Below, piece after piece: positions 55,471 to 63,902 of a stretch of 64,000 nt of DNA. Source of the DNA: Hydrogenophaga intermedia (lineage in GTDB: Bacteria > Pseudomonadota > Gammaproteobacteria > Burkholderiales > Burkholderiaceae_C); contig NZ_JAMBNO010000001.1 of the NCBI RefSeq assembly GCF_023715105.1, forward strand, positions 248,001 through 312,000, in the 5' to 3' direction. Under the pieces are notes generated by a model. That model was not told the origin of the DNA. It saw nothing but the letters and a program-made list of their open reading frames with translations, and ran no database searches. Position numbers and translations under genes: made by a program. Positions within the stretch are counted from its first letter, which is position 1. Each line of letters begins with the position of its first letter.

Positions 55471-56541
55471 TCAGCGGTTCTGGCCGTCCCAGTCGCGCAG
55501 GGGCTTCACGCCGCGCGCACGCAACTCGTCGAAGTAGGCTTTGAGCACGGCCTTGCCGTTGTCGCCGGTGGCCTGCAGCCAGGGCTGCACGATGTTGGGC
55601 AGGCTGTTCACCCACTTGGTCTTCTCGGCCTGGGGCAGGTCGGAGATCTGCAGGCCGGCTGCCTTCATGGTCTCCAGGGCGGCGTTGGCGGTCTTGGTCA
55701 CGTGTTGGCCGTGTGCCTTCGAGGTGGCCTTGCCGGCCTGTACGAATGCGTCCTGCACGTCCTTGGGCAGGCTGTCGTAGAACTTCTTGTTCACCGCCAC
55801 GCTGCCGAAGTACATCGAGCCGATATCCACGCGCGTCAGGTACTTGGCCACTTCGTACACGCGCGCCGGGCCGATGCCGCTGGCAAACGACAGGGCACCC
55901 TGCGTGACGCCGGTCTGGATGTTGGTGTAGTAGGTGGTCAGCGCGCCGTCCACCGGTGTGGCGCCGGTGTCGCGCAGCCAGTTGGCCGATGTGCCGGGGG
56001 CGTTGATCTTCTTGTTCTGCAGATCGGCCAGCGTGCGCACCGGGAAGTTGGCGTAGATGTCGTAGCTGTCGGTGATCAGCGAGGACAGCGGCACCATGTT
56101 CTGCGCCGTCCAGCTGTCGCGCAGCGCGGGCACCGTGGTGTTGAGCTTGTCGAAGATCTCGATCAGCATCTCGTGGTTTGTGATCGCGAACGGCGTGAAG
56201 TACGTGACGTTCTGCAGCGGCATGGCAGAGTTTTCCCACACCGTGCCGACCATGCCCACGTCCACGATGCCGTCACGCACCGCGGCTCGGGTGTCGGTGA
56301 ACTTGTAGAGCGTGCCGCCGTAGTTCTCGCGCCAGCGTACCTCGTACTTGCCGCCCCCAGCCTTGAGGATGCGGTCCACCTCGGGCTGGAACACCTCCTT
56401 CATGGCGTAGGCCCAGATATTCGTCGTTGGATGGCTGGAGCCGATGTTGACGGTGACGCGCTGCTGTGCGGCGGCGGGCAGCGCCGCCACGGCGGCGCCC
56501 ACGGCCAGTGCGCTGGCCAGGGTGATCTTGGTGAGCTTCAT
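55471..56541 (-). CDS. dctP: TRAP transporter substrate-binding protein DctP family
   Basis: This is the periplasmic solute receptor, 356 residues with signal peptide MKLTKITLASALAVGAAVAALPAAAQ. The DctP family arrangement is visible, with IGSSHPTTNIWAYAMKEVFQPEVDRI at the N-terminus. A segment in the middle (INAPGTSANWLRDTGATPVDGALTTYYTNIQTGVTQGA) contains an Arg in the position that usually anchors the substrate carboxylate. A strong AGGAGA site precedes ATG 56541, which also overlaps the stop of the TetR gene (ATGA). The ligand is probably a carboxylate. Confidence 0.92.
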   Translation of the reverse strand: MKLTKITLASALAVGAAVAALPAAAQQRVTVNIGSSHPTTNIWAYAMKEVFQPEVDRILKAGGGKYEVRWRENYGGTLYKFTDTRAAVRDGIVDVGMVGTVWENSAMPLQNVTYFTPFAITNHEMLIEIFDKLNTTVPALRDSWTAQNMVPLSSLITDSYDIYANFPVRTLADLQNKKINAPGTSANWLRDTGATPVDGALTTYYTNIQTGVTQGALSFASGIGPARVYEVAKYLTRVDIGSMYFGSVAVNKKFYDSLPKDVQDAFVQAGKATSKAHGQHVTKTANAALETMKAAGLQISDLPQAEKTKWVNSLPNIVQPWLQATGDNGKAVLKAYFDELRARGVKPLRDWDGQNR

Positions 56542-57287
56542 GCGGTTTGTCTCCTCTTGCGCTTCGGGGGATGGCTCGACGAGCCGGGGGTCTTCGGGGG
56601 GAACAGGTCTCGGCTGGCCAGCAGGTAGCTGCGCACGCGGTCGCGCACCAGCGCTTCGTCGCAGGTCTCGTGCATCGCCTCGCTGTGCACGTCCTGGCCG
56701 TAGATCCAGCGACGGATCGAGATGTAGAACATGCCGCCATGCAGGCCCATGAGGAGCTCGAGCTCGCGCTCGCTGGGTTTTGCGCGCGAGGTCGAGCCGC
56801 GGAAGCGGCGCGTCTCGCGGATCAGGCGCGGAAAGAGGCGCTCGCGCAGCATGGCGAAAAAGCGGTCGGAGATGTTGTGGTCCATCAGGCCCGAGAACAT
56901 CAGGATGCGCACGAACTCGCGCGAGAGTGCGTTGTTCACGTAGTCCGCGTAGAAGGTGGTGAGCTTGTCCTCGACGTCGGTCGCCGGGTCGTCGAGCAAC
57001 GCGTCCCAGCTCTCTCGCCAGCGGCCCTCGAACACGTCCAGGTAGACGCGGTCGATCAGTGCCTGCTTGGTGGGGAAGTAGTGGTAGAGCAGGGCGTGCG
57101 TGACGCCGATGCTGCTGGCCAGGTCGCGCAACTGACCACCGAAGCCGTTGGAGGCAAAGAACTCGATCGCGCCGTCAACGATCTGGCGCTCGCGCTCTGA
57201 CACGCTCATGCGACGGCGCGCTGGCGCGCCCTCGGCGGGCGCTTCATTGGCTGCTTCGGTTCGATCAGGGTTTCTCTGGATGCGCAC
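56538..57287 (-). CDS. TetR-family transcriptional regulator
   Basis: This is a DNA-binding repressor, 249 residues from the chosen GTG 57287. The HTH domain is SERERQIVDGAIEFFASNGFGGQLRDLASSIGVTHALLYHYFPTKQALIDRVY, and the rest is a helical ligand domain (KLTTFYADYVNNALSREFVRILMFSGLMDHN). The start is uncertain: 57209 (MSVSERERQ), 57287 (GTG) and 57320/57347 are in frame, but the last two would lie within the operator. The gene is the first of the dctP-dctQ-dctM transcript, divergent from the coxG operon, with twin ACC-N4-GGT sites between. It should control both units. Confidence 0.88.
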   Translation of the reverse strand: MRIQRNPDRTEAANEAPAEGAPARRRMSVSERERQIVDGAIEFFASNGFGGQLRDLASSIGVTHALLYHYFPTKQALIDRVYLDVFEGRWRESWDALLDDPATDVEDKLTTFYADYVNNALSREFVRILMFSGLMDHNISDRFFAMLRERLFPRLIRETRRFRGSTSRAKPSERELELLMGLHGGMFYISIRRWIYGQDVHSEAMHETCDEALVRDRVRSYLLASRDLFPPKTPGSSSHPPKRKRRQTA

Positions 57288-57291
57288 ACTA

Positions 57292-57338
57292 TTTACCGCA
57301 CGGTCAATGAGTCTTAGCATTGTTGACCGGTTGGTAAA
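57292..57338. promoter_or_regulatory. Twin TetR operators in the TRAP/cox divergent region
   Basis: Site 1 is TTTACC-gcac-GGTCAA (57292-57307) and site 2 is TTGACC-ggtt-GGTAAA (57323-57338). Each is an ACC-N4-GGT palindrome, and together they form an inverted repeat of one another, centres 31 bases apart. TTTACC of site 1 is also a possible -35 for the coxG operon, with TAGCAT 17 bases downstream (57315-57320), so binding would block it. Confidence 0.75.
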
Positions 57339-57376
57339 CAAAAACACCCGTGAAAACCCGGGGATCAGAAGGACAC

Positions 57377-58099
57377 ATGGAACTCAACGGAGACATCGTC
57401 ATTGCGGCACCGCGCGAGAAGGTCTGGGCAGCGCTCAACGATCCCGCCGTGCTCGCTCGCTGCATTCCCGGCTGCGAGAGCATGGAGGCCACCAGCGACA
57501 CGGAGCGCACCGCGCGCGTCGCGGTGAAGGTGGGGCCGGTTCGTGCGCGCTTCACCGGGCATATCCGGTTGCACGATGTGCGGCCCGGCGAAGGCTGCAC
57601 GCTGCAGTTCGAAGGCTCGGGCGGTGCGGCCGGCATGGCCAAAGGTCAGTCCAGCGTTGCCCTTGCGGACGAGGAGGCTGGCACACGGCTGCGCTACACC
57701 ACGCAGGCGTCGGTGGGCGGCAAGCTCGGGCAGGTGGGTGGTCGCATGATCGACGCCGCTGCAAAACAGATGGCCGATCAGTTCTTCGGCGCTTTCCAGG
57801 CCGAACTGGCGCCTGCGCCGCCGCCAGGGCAACTGGCCGAACAAGCTGCCCACCCTGCCACCCCCGCTGCCGATGCGGTGGGTGTCAGCGCCGCTGCTGC
57901 GAGCGTTGCCGGCGCTGCACCTGCACCTGCACCGGTACCTGCGCCCGCGCCGGCGTCCGCGACTGCACCTGCGCCAATCAATGCACGTTCACACACACCC
58001 GCCCCCGCCGCTGTGGGCGAAAGCGTTCGCGTGCTCTGGTTTGCGCTGGGCGCGCTGTCCACCGGTTTCGGCGTGTGGATCGCTTCCCTGCTGTTCTGA
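57377..58099 (+). CDS. CoxG family protein (SRPBCC domain with C-terminal membrane anchor)
   Basis: The 240-residue protein is homologous to CoxG of carbon-monoxide oxidisers, which recruits CO dehydrogenase to the membrane. The SRPBCC domain spans about 1-145 (MELNGDIVIAAPREKVWAALNDPAVLARCIPGCESME, AKGQSSVALADEEAGTRLRYTTQASVGGKLGQVGGRMIDAAAKQMADQFFGAF). A long Ala/Pro-rich linker (about 145-215) leads to a C-terminal membrane helix (VLWFALGALSTGFGVWIASLLF). GAAGGA precedes ATG 57377. It is first in the coxG-M-S-L operon and probably tethers the Mo enzyme to the membrane. Confidence 0.88.
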   Translation: MELNGDIVIAAPREKVWAALNDPAVLARCIPGCESMEATSDTERTARVAVKVGPVRARFTGHIRLHDVRPGEGCTLQFEGSGGAAGMAKGQSSVALADEEAGTRLRYTTQASVGGKLGQVGGRMIDAAAKQMADQFFGAFQAELAPAPPPGQLAEQAAHPATPAADAVGVSAAAASVAGAAPAPAPVPAPAPASATAPAPINARSHTPAPAAVGESVRVLWFALGALSTGFGVWIASLLF

Positions 58100-58109
58100 G
58101 GAGACCCTC

Positions 58110-58964
58110 TTGAAAGCCGCTGCCTTTGACTACATCAAGCCGGATACCGTCGGCCAGGTGCTCGCATTGCTGCGCCAGCACGGCGACGATGCACGCCTGC
58201 TCGCCGGTGGCCAGACCCTCATGGCCACGCTCAACATGCGCCTGTCCGAGCCGGCGTTGATCATCGACATCACCGGTCTTGCTGCGCTGCGTGGCATCGA
58301 GCTGCGTGGCGATGTGCTGCGCATCGGCGCGCTGGCCACGCACACGCAGATCGAGGAGAGTGAACTCGTTGCGCGTCACGCGCCCTTGCTGACCGAGGCT
58401 GCTCCGCACATCGCCCACCGGGCCATCCGCAACAGTGGCACCTGGGGTGGTTCCATCGCCTACGCCGACCCGGCGGCGGAGTGGCCCGCCTGCCTGCTGG
58501 CGCTCGGGGGCACGGTGGTCGTTCAGGGGCCCGCGGGCGAGCGCCGCATCGCCGGCGACGACTTCTTCACCGGCCTGTACAGCACCGCGCTGCAGCCTGA
58601 CGAGATCGTGGTGGCGAGCGAAATCCCGGTGGCGCGCCCCGGGCAGTGGCACGGCATCGCCGAGCTCGCGCGCCGCCATGGCGATTACGCCATCGTCGGC
58701 CTCGCCGCTTCGGCGCAGCGCCAGGGCGCGGTCCTGTCGGCGGTGCGTCTGGCCTTCATGGGCGTGGCAGCCATGCCCTGGCGCGCGCGCCGCACCGAGG
58801 CGCTGCTTGAAGGCAAGACCGCCGATGAGTCCTCGATCGCGCTGGCGGTGGCCAGCCTGCGTGCCGAGATCGACCCCTTGCCCGACCTCACAAACACCCC
58901 CGAGACCAAGCGCCACCTCGCCGGTGTGCTGCTGCAACGTCTGCTGGCATCGGCCCGCGCCTGA
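58110..58964 (+). CDS. Molybdenum hydroxylase FAD-binding subunit (CoxM type)
   Basis: This is the medium subunit, 284 residues, that passes electrons from the iron-sulfur subunit to an acceptor via FAD. The FAD phosphate loops are AGGQTLMATLN (32-42) and RNSGTWGGSIAYADPAAE (about 107-125). The C-terminal CO-dehydrogenase flavoprotein domain follows (VRLAFMGVAAMPWRARRTEALLEGKTADE). The start is a TTG at 58110 with GAGGAG upstream, giving MKAAAFDYIKPDTVGQVLALL. The gap from coxG is 10 bases and to coxS 15 bases. Confidence 0.92.
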   Translation: MKAAAFDYIKPDTVGQVLALLRQHGDDARLLAGGQTLMATLNMRLSEPALIIDITGLAALRGIELRGDVLRIGALATHTQIEESELVARHAPLLTEAAPHIAHRAIRNSGTWGGSIAYADPAAEWPACLLALGGTVVVQGPAGERRIAGDDFFTGLYSTALQPDEIVVASEIPVARPGQWHGIAELARRHGDYAIVGLAASAQRQGAVLSAVRLAFMGVAAMPWRARRTEALLEGKTADESSIALAVASLRAEIDPLPDLTNTPETKRHLAGVLLQRLLASARA

Positions 58965-58979
58965 CCCGAGAGGAACCCC

Positions 58980-59465
58980 ATGGCTGAACTGCATCCCATC
59001 CAAGTCACCGTCAACGGGCAGGCGCATCGCTGCAGCATTGCGCCCCGCACCCATCTGGTCGATTTCCTGCGCGAGGACCTGGGCCTCAAGGGCAGCCACC
59101 TCGGCTGCGAACACGGCGTGTGCGGCGCATGCACGGTAGAACTCAACGGTCAGATCGTGCGCGGCTGCCTGACGCTGGCGGTGCAGGCCGACGGCGGCAG
59201 CGTGCAGACCATCGAAGGCTTGAGCCAGAGCGGCGTGATCCGCGACCTGCAGCAGGCCTTCGTGGCGCGCAACGCGCTGCAGTGCGGCTTTTGTACCTCG
59301 GGCATGCTGATGGCCGCCAAGGAATTGGTGGAAACGCGCCCCGATGCGAGCCGCGCCGAGGTGCGCGAATGGATCTCGGGCAATTACTGCCGCTGCACCG
59401 GCTATCACGCCATCGTTGACGCCATCTGCGATGTGCTGCGCCAGCGCAAGGAGGCCGTGGCATGA
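58980..59465 (+). CDS. Molybdenum hydroxylase [2Fe-2S] subunit (CoxS type)
   Basis: This is the small electron-transfer subunit, 161 residues with two [2Fe-2S] clusters. The plant-ferredoxin-type cluster is held by Cys43, Cys48, Cys51 and Cys63 (GCEHGVCGAC...C). The second is held by Cys102, Cys105, Cys137 and Cys139 (CGFC...CRC). The CRCTGY sequence near the molybdopterin contact is conserved. There is no Tat signal peptide, so the enzyme is cytoplasmic. The stop overlaps the start of the large subunit (ATGA), so translation is coupled. Confidence 0.95.
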   Translation: MAELHPIQVTVNGQAHRCSIAPRTHLVDFLREDLGLKGSHLGCEHGVCGACTVELNGQIVRGCLTLAVQADGGSVQTIEGLSQSGVIRDLQQAFVARNALQCGFCTSGMLMAAKELVETRPDASRAEVREWISGNYCRCTGYHAIVDAICDVLRQRKEAVA

Positions 59466-61882
59466 AGCGCGAAGACACCGTCAACCTGGAACCCGGCGTC
59501 GAGCAGCCCACCCCCATCGCGCCCGTCACCGAGGATCAGCGCTACATCGGCGCCTCGGTGCCTCGCGGTGGCATCGAGCGGCTCACTCAGGGTCTGGGTC
59601 AGTACATCGACGACATCGAGCTGCCGCGCATGGCCCACGTGGCCTTCTGGCGCAGCCCGGTGGCCCACATGCGTATTCGCAAGATCCACGCCGACGCGGC
59701 GCGCGCCATGCCGGGTGTGCTGCTGGTGGCGGATGGTCACGACCTGGCGAAAGTGTGCAAGCCCTGGGTGGCCGTGTTGGGCCACCTTGCGGGCATGAAG
59801 TCGGCACCGCAGTACGCCCTGGCCGTTGACCGCGCCTGCTGGCAGGGCGAGCCGGTGGTCGCCGTGGTGGCCGAGACGCGCGTGCAGGCCGAGGACGCGC
59901 TTCAGCACATCAGCGTCGACTACGACGAATTGCCGCTGGCCACCGACATGGAGACCGCGCTGGACGCGGCCACGCCGCTGATCCATCCCGAGTTGGGCGA
60001 CAACCTGTGCTTCACGCGCAGCCTGGACGTGGGCGAGGTCGACCGCGTGTTTGCCGAGGCCGACGCGGTGGCCGAGGCGACGCTTGAGTTTGGCCGCCAC
60101 ACCGGGGTAACGCTGGAGCCGCGGGCGCAGATTGCCCATTGGAACCCGGCCGAGCAGCGTCTCACCGTGTATCACTCGTTCCAGGCCCCGCACATGATGC
60201 AGGACCTCTACGGCCGCCAGTTCGACCTGCCCGCCAACGCCATTCGCGTGATCTGCAAGGACGTGGGCGGCTCCTTCGGCATCAAGGTGCACGCCTATCC
60301 GGACGATTTCGCCACCGTGGCGCTGTCGATCATGCTCGGCCGCCCGGTGAAGTTCGTGGCCGACCGGCTGGAGAGCTTCACCAGCGACATCCACGCGCGC
60401 CATCACCGCGTCAAGGCCCGTATCGCCGTCAACAAGAGCGGTGAGATTCTGGGGTTCGACATGGACGACCTCACCGGCATCGGCCCGTATTCGATGTTCC
60501 CGCGCACCAGTGCGATCGAGGGCAACCAGGTCGTCAACCTCGTGGGTGGCCCCTACAAGCACAAGCATTACCGGGCCAAGCTCAGCGTCGTGTTCCAGAA
60601 CAAGACGCCGACCTGCCAGTACCGGGGCGTGGGGCACCCGATCGCCTGCGCCGTGACCGAGGCGCTGGTGGATCTCGCGGCGCAGAAGATCGGGATGGAC
60701 CCGCTGAAGATCCGCGAGCTCAACGTCATTCCCGACGATGCCTACCCGACCACCGGCGCTTCGGGCATCAAGCTGGAGGTGTTGTCGCACCAGGCGAGCC
60801 TGAAGAAGCTGCGTGAGTTGATGAACTACGACGCGTTGCGCGCCGAGCAGGCCGCCTTGCGCAAGCAGGGCATCCACCGCGGCATCGGCTTTGCCACCGT
60901 CATCGAGCTCACCAACCCCAGCGCCGCGTTCTACGGCGTGGGTGGTGCACGCATTGCCTCGCAAGACGGCGCCACCGTCCGCCTGGACCCCGAAGGCGAC
61001 ATCACCGTGATGGTCGGTGTGGGTGAACAAGGGCAGGGCACCGAGGGCATCTACCGCCAGATCGCAGCCGATGCGGTGGGCGTGGACATCACCAAGGTGC
61101 GCGTCGTCACCGGCGACACCGACGTCACGCCCTATGGCGGAGGCACCTGGGCTTCGCGCGGTGCCGGCGTGGGTGGCGAAGCGGTGCTGCTGGCCGGCCA
61201 GGCGCTGCGCGAGAACATCCTCAAGGTGGCGGCCGTCATCCTCAAGCGAGAGGCCGCTGGCCTGGCCGTGCGGCGTGATCGCGTCGTCGACGCCGACAGT
61301 GGTGAGGAAGTGCTGCCACTCAAGGAACTGGGTCGCATCGCCTACTTCCGCTCCGACACGCTGCCCGCGGACTTCACGCCCGAACTCATGGTGACGCGCC
61401 ACTACGCACAGCGCGACTTCCCCTTCATCTTCACCAACGGCGTGCAGGCCTCCTACGTGGAGGTGGACCCCGACACCGGTTTCGTGAAGCTGCTCAAGCA
61501 CTGGGCGGTGGAGGATTGCGGCCGTGTGCTCAACCCGATGCTGGTGGACGAGCAGATGCGTGGTGCGATCGTGCAGGGCATCGGTGGCGCGTTGTTCGAG
61601 GAGTGCCTCTACGACGAGCAGGGCCTCATGCTGAACGCCAACATGGCGGACTACCTGGTGCCGATGTCGGCCGAGATGCCCGACATCGAAGTGGCCCACG
61701 TGATGACGCCCACGCGCAGCTCGAAACTGGGTGCCAAGGGCGCGGGCGAGGCCGGTACGGCCGGCGCGCCTGCGGCGGTGATGAACGCCATCAACGACGC
61801 GATTGCGCCCTTCGGCGCGACGGTGCACTCACAGCCCATCACGCCCCAGAAGGTGCTGCGCGCGCTCGGCAAGGTCACCTGA
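59462..61882 (+). CDS. Molybdenum hydroxylase large subunit (CoxL/xanthine dehydrogenase family)
   Basis: This is the Mo-cofactor-binding catalytic subunit, 806 residues. It has the family features GSFGIKVHAYPDD (MCD-binding), GVGEQGQGTEGIYRQIAADAVGVD and the base Glu763 in GAKGAGEAGT. The active-site loop reads CQYRGVGHP (385-393). Form I CO dehydrogenases have AYxCSFR there and form II have AYRGAGR, so this is not a CO oxidiser of form I and probably hydroxylates an aldehyde, N-heterocycle or other carbon compound. The operon lacks maturation genes (coxD/E/F, xdhC), which must be elsewhere. Confidence 0.92.
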   Translation: MKREDTVNLEPGVEQPTPIAPVTEDQRYIGASVPRGGIERLTQGLGQYIDDIELPRMAHVAFWRSPVAHMRIRKIHADAARAMPGVLLVADGHDLAKVCKPWVAVLGHLAGMKSAPQYALAVDRACWQGEPVVAVVAETRVQAEDALQHISVDYDELPLATDMETALDAATPLIHPELGDNLCFTRSLDVGEVDRVFAEADAVAEATLEFGRHTGVTLEPRAQIAHWNPAEQRLTVYHSFQAPHMMQDLYGRQFDLPANAIRVICKDVGGSFGIKVHAYPDDFATVALSIMLGRPVKFVADRLESFTSDIHARHHRVKARIAVNKSGEILGFDMDDLTGIGPYSMFPRTSAIEGNQVVNLVGGPYKHKHYRAKLSVVFQNKTPTCQYRGVGHPIACAVTEALVDLAAQKIGMDPLKIRELNVIPDDAYPTTGASGIKLEVLSHQASLKKLRELMNYDALRAEQAALRKQGIHRGIGFATVIELTNPSAAFYGVGGARIASQDGATVRLDPEGDITVMVGVGEQGQGTEGIYRQIAADAVGVDITKVRVVTGDTDVTPYGGGTWASRGAGVGGEAVLLAGQALRENILKVAAVILKREAAGLAVRRDRVVDADSGEEVLPLKELGRIAYFRSDTLPADFTPELMVTRHYAQRDFPFIFTNGVQASYVEVDPDTGFVKLLKHWAVEDCGRVLNPMLVDEQMRGAIVQGIGGALFEECLYDEQGLMLNANMADYLVPMSAEMPDIEVAHVMTPTRSSKLGAKGAGEAGTAGAPAAVMNAINDAIAPFGATVHSQPITPQKVLRALGKVT

Positions 61883-61901
61883 GCGCGCTGCGCCGGTGGC
61901 C

Positions 61902-62624
61902 TCAAAGCCGCCGGCGCAGTGCCTCGAAAAACAGGTCGGACTGCAGGCGCTCGCCGCGCGTCTGTTCGGCCACGTGCGCAGCCGTGTCTGCGCTGGCCGG
62001 CGCCAGTGCAATGCCGCTCGACTGCGCCAGCACCTGCGCCATGCAGGCGCGCTCGAGGTAGTACAGGTCGTCGAACGCGTGCGCGATGTGCGTGCCACAC
62101 ACGATCACACCGTGGTTGGCGAGGAAGGCGATGTCACCGCCACCCATGCCGCGCGCAATGCGCTCGCCTTCGCGCGCGTCCAGCGCCAGGCCGTTGTAGA
62201 CCGGGTCGATCGCCACCCGACCGTGAAAGCGCATGGCGTTTTGCGACAGCGTGGTGTCGAGCGCGCGCGCCTGCGTGAGCGTGAGCGCAGTGGCGTACGG
62301 CATGTGGGTGTGCAACACCACCGCGTGCTTCGCCACGCGGTGGATGCCTGCGTGGATGTGCATGGCCGTGCTTTCCACCGCGTGGCGCCCCGCGAGCACC
62401 TGGCCCTGCACGTCAACCATCACGATGTCGTCGGCCTGCACCTCCTGCCACATCAGCCCGCGTGGATTCAGCAGGAAGCGGCCCGAGCCATCGGGCAGTT
62501 CGACGCTGAAATGGTTGCAGACGCCCTCGGACAATCCGAAGTGCGCGGCTGCGCGCAGCGCGAGCGAAAGGTCGGCGCGTAACTGGCGCACGCCATCTTG
62601 CTGGTAGTCGAGTTCGTGGTTCAT
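61902..62624 (-). CDS. Class II aldolase/adducin family protein
   Basis: This is a Zn-dependent aldolase-fold protein of 240 residues. The metal ligands appear as MHIHAGIHR, LHTHMPYATAL and LANHGVIVCG, and EGVCNHFSVELPDGSGRFLLNPRGLMW is the N-terminal substrate loop. Family members split phosphorylated sugars or decarboxylate hydroxy acids; nothing in the sequence fixes the substrate. It lies 15 bases downstream of the MFS carrier, and its stop faces the coxL stop 19 bases away. It may process the product of the Mo enzyme, which is inference. Confidence 0.9.
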   Translation of the reverse strand: MNHELDYQQDGVRQLRADLSLALRAAAHFGLSEGVCNHFSVELPDGSGRFLLNPRGLMWQEVQADDIVMVDVQGQVLAGRHAVESTAMHIHAGIHRVAKHAVVLHTHMPYATALTLTQARALDTTLSQNAMRFHGRVAIDPVYNGLALDAREGERIARGMGGGDIAFLANHGVIVCGTHIAHAFDDLYYLERACMAQVLAQSSGIALAPASADTAAHVAEQTRGERLQSDLFFEALRRRL

Positions 62625-62639
62625 GTCGGTGTGTGGGGG

Positions 62640-63902
62640 TCAGGCTGCGGCGCCGCGCAGGCCGCCGGGCCCTGCGCCCCGCACGCGCCAGAACAGGAAC
62701 AGCGCGATGCTCATGTTGAGCAGGTTCCAACCGATGCCGTTGAGAAAGGCCGCGCGGTAGCTGCCCGTGAGGTCGAACACCCAGCCCGACATCCAGCCGC
62801 CCAGGGCCATGCCCACCAACGTCGCCATGATGACCGCCCCGACGCGCGCGCCGGCCTCGCGGGGCGAAAAATGCTCGCGCACGATGATGGCGTACGAGGG
62901 CACGATGCCGCCCTGGAACAGGCCGAACAGCGCCGAGATCACGTACAGCGGCACCAGGCCGTCGAAGGGCAGGAACAACAGCAGTGCCACGCACTGCAGC
63001 GCCGAGCCCAGCAGCAGGGTGCGGATGCCGCCGATGCGGTCACAGATCCAGCCCGAGACGAGACGGCTCACGATGCCGCTGGCCAGCATCAGCGAGAGCA
63101 TCTCGGCGCCGCGCGCGGCGCCAAAGCCCAGGTCCACGCAGTAGGCCACGATGTGTACCTGCGGCATCGACATCGCCACGCAGCAACCCACGCCGGCCAC
63201 GCACAGCAATGCCTGCGCCTGTGCGGGCTTCATGCCGAAGGGGCGTGCGGTGTCGGGCAGCGTGTCGCCCGGCGTCACTGGCGCGGTGATCACCAGCGGC
63301 GGGCGCTGGCGCATGCGGTTGGCCAGCAGGAAGATGCCGATGCCGCAGGTGAGTCCCAGCAGCAGATAGGTCTGGCGCCAGCCGATGGTCTCGATGCCCC
63401 ACTGCACCAGCGGCGGCCACACGGTGCCGGCCACGTAGTTGCCGCTGGCCGCAATCGCCACCGCGATGCCGCGGCGCTTGTTCCACCACAGCGCGGTGTC
63501 GGCCAGCAGCGGCGCGAAGGTGGCCGAACTGCCCAGCAGCCCGAGCAGCAGGCCGTGAGCGAGCCCGAAGCTCCAGATGCTGCCCGACAGGGACGCCCAG
63601 ACGAAGCCGCCGGCCACCGCGAAGGCGCCCAGGCGCAGCACCGGTGTGATGCCGTGGCGGTCGGCCAGGCGGCCGGTGATCAGCCCACCCAGGCCCAGGC
63701 AGACCATCATGAGCGTGTAGGGCAGCGAAGCGTCGCCCCGGCTCACGCCGAACTCGGCCTGCACCTCGGGCAGCACCACGGCCACCACGTACATGCCGCT
63801 GTTGCCCAGGGTGACGAGCCCCAGCACGGTGAGCAACCGCCAGGCGGCGGTGCGCGAGTCGATCAGGGCCGGGTCGGCGGGCTGGTTTTGGGCGTTCGGC
63901 AT
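62640..63902 (-). CDS. MFS transporter (OFA/monocarboxylate-like)
   Basis: This is a twelve-helix major facilitator carrier of 420 residues. The loop 2-3 motif is GRLADRHGITPVLRLG, and its second-half equivalent is GWICDRIGGIRTLLLG. The pattern resembles oxalate/formate and monocarboxylate carriers rather than drug exporters. ATG 63902 (MPNAQNQPADPALIDSRTAAWRLLTVLGLVTLGN) is chosen; an upstream ATG at 63974 would add an Arg-rich stretch with no ribosome binding site. It is transcribed with the class II aldolase family gene. The last 98 bases of the window hold nothing firm. Confidence 0.9.
   Translation of the reverse strand: MPNAQNQPADPALIDSRTAAWRLLTVLGLVTLGNSGMYVVAVVLPEVQAEFGVSRGDASLPYTLMMVCLGLGGLITGRLADRHGITPVLRLGAFAVAGGFVWASLSGSIWSFGLAHGLLLGLLGSSATFAPLLADTALWWNKRRGIAVAIAASGNYVAGTVWPPLVQWGIETIGWRQTYLLLGLTCGIGIFLLANRMRQRPPLVITAPVTPGDTLPDTARPFGMKPAQAQALLCVAGVGCCVAMSMPQVHIVAYCVDLGFGAARGAEMLSLMLASGIVSRLVSGWICDRIGGIRTLLLGSALQCVALLLFLPFDGLVPLYVISALFGLFQGGIVPSYAIIVREHFSPREAGARVGAVIMATLVGMALGGWMSGWVFDLTGSYRAAFLNGIGWNLLNMSIALFLFWRVRGAGPGGLRGAAA

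Noticed and set aside
59405..61828. A long minus-strand frame over coxL
   Set aside because: It is antisense to a clear molybdenum hydroxylase subunit and has no recognisable domain.
59462..61882. Annotation of the Mo enzyme as aerobic CO dehydrogenase form I
   Set aside because: The AYxCSFR active-site motif is absent and no coxD/E/F genes are present.
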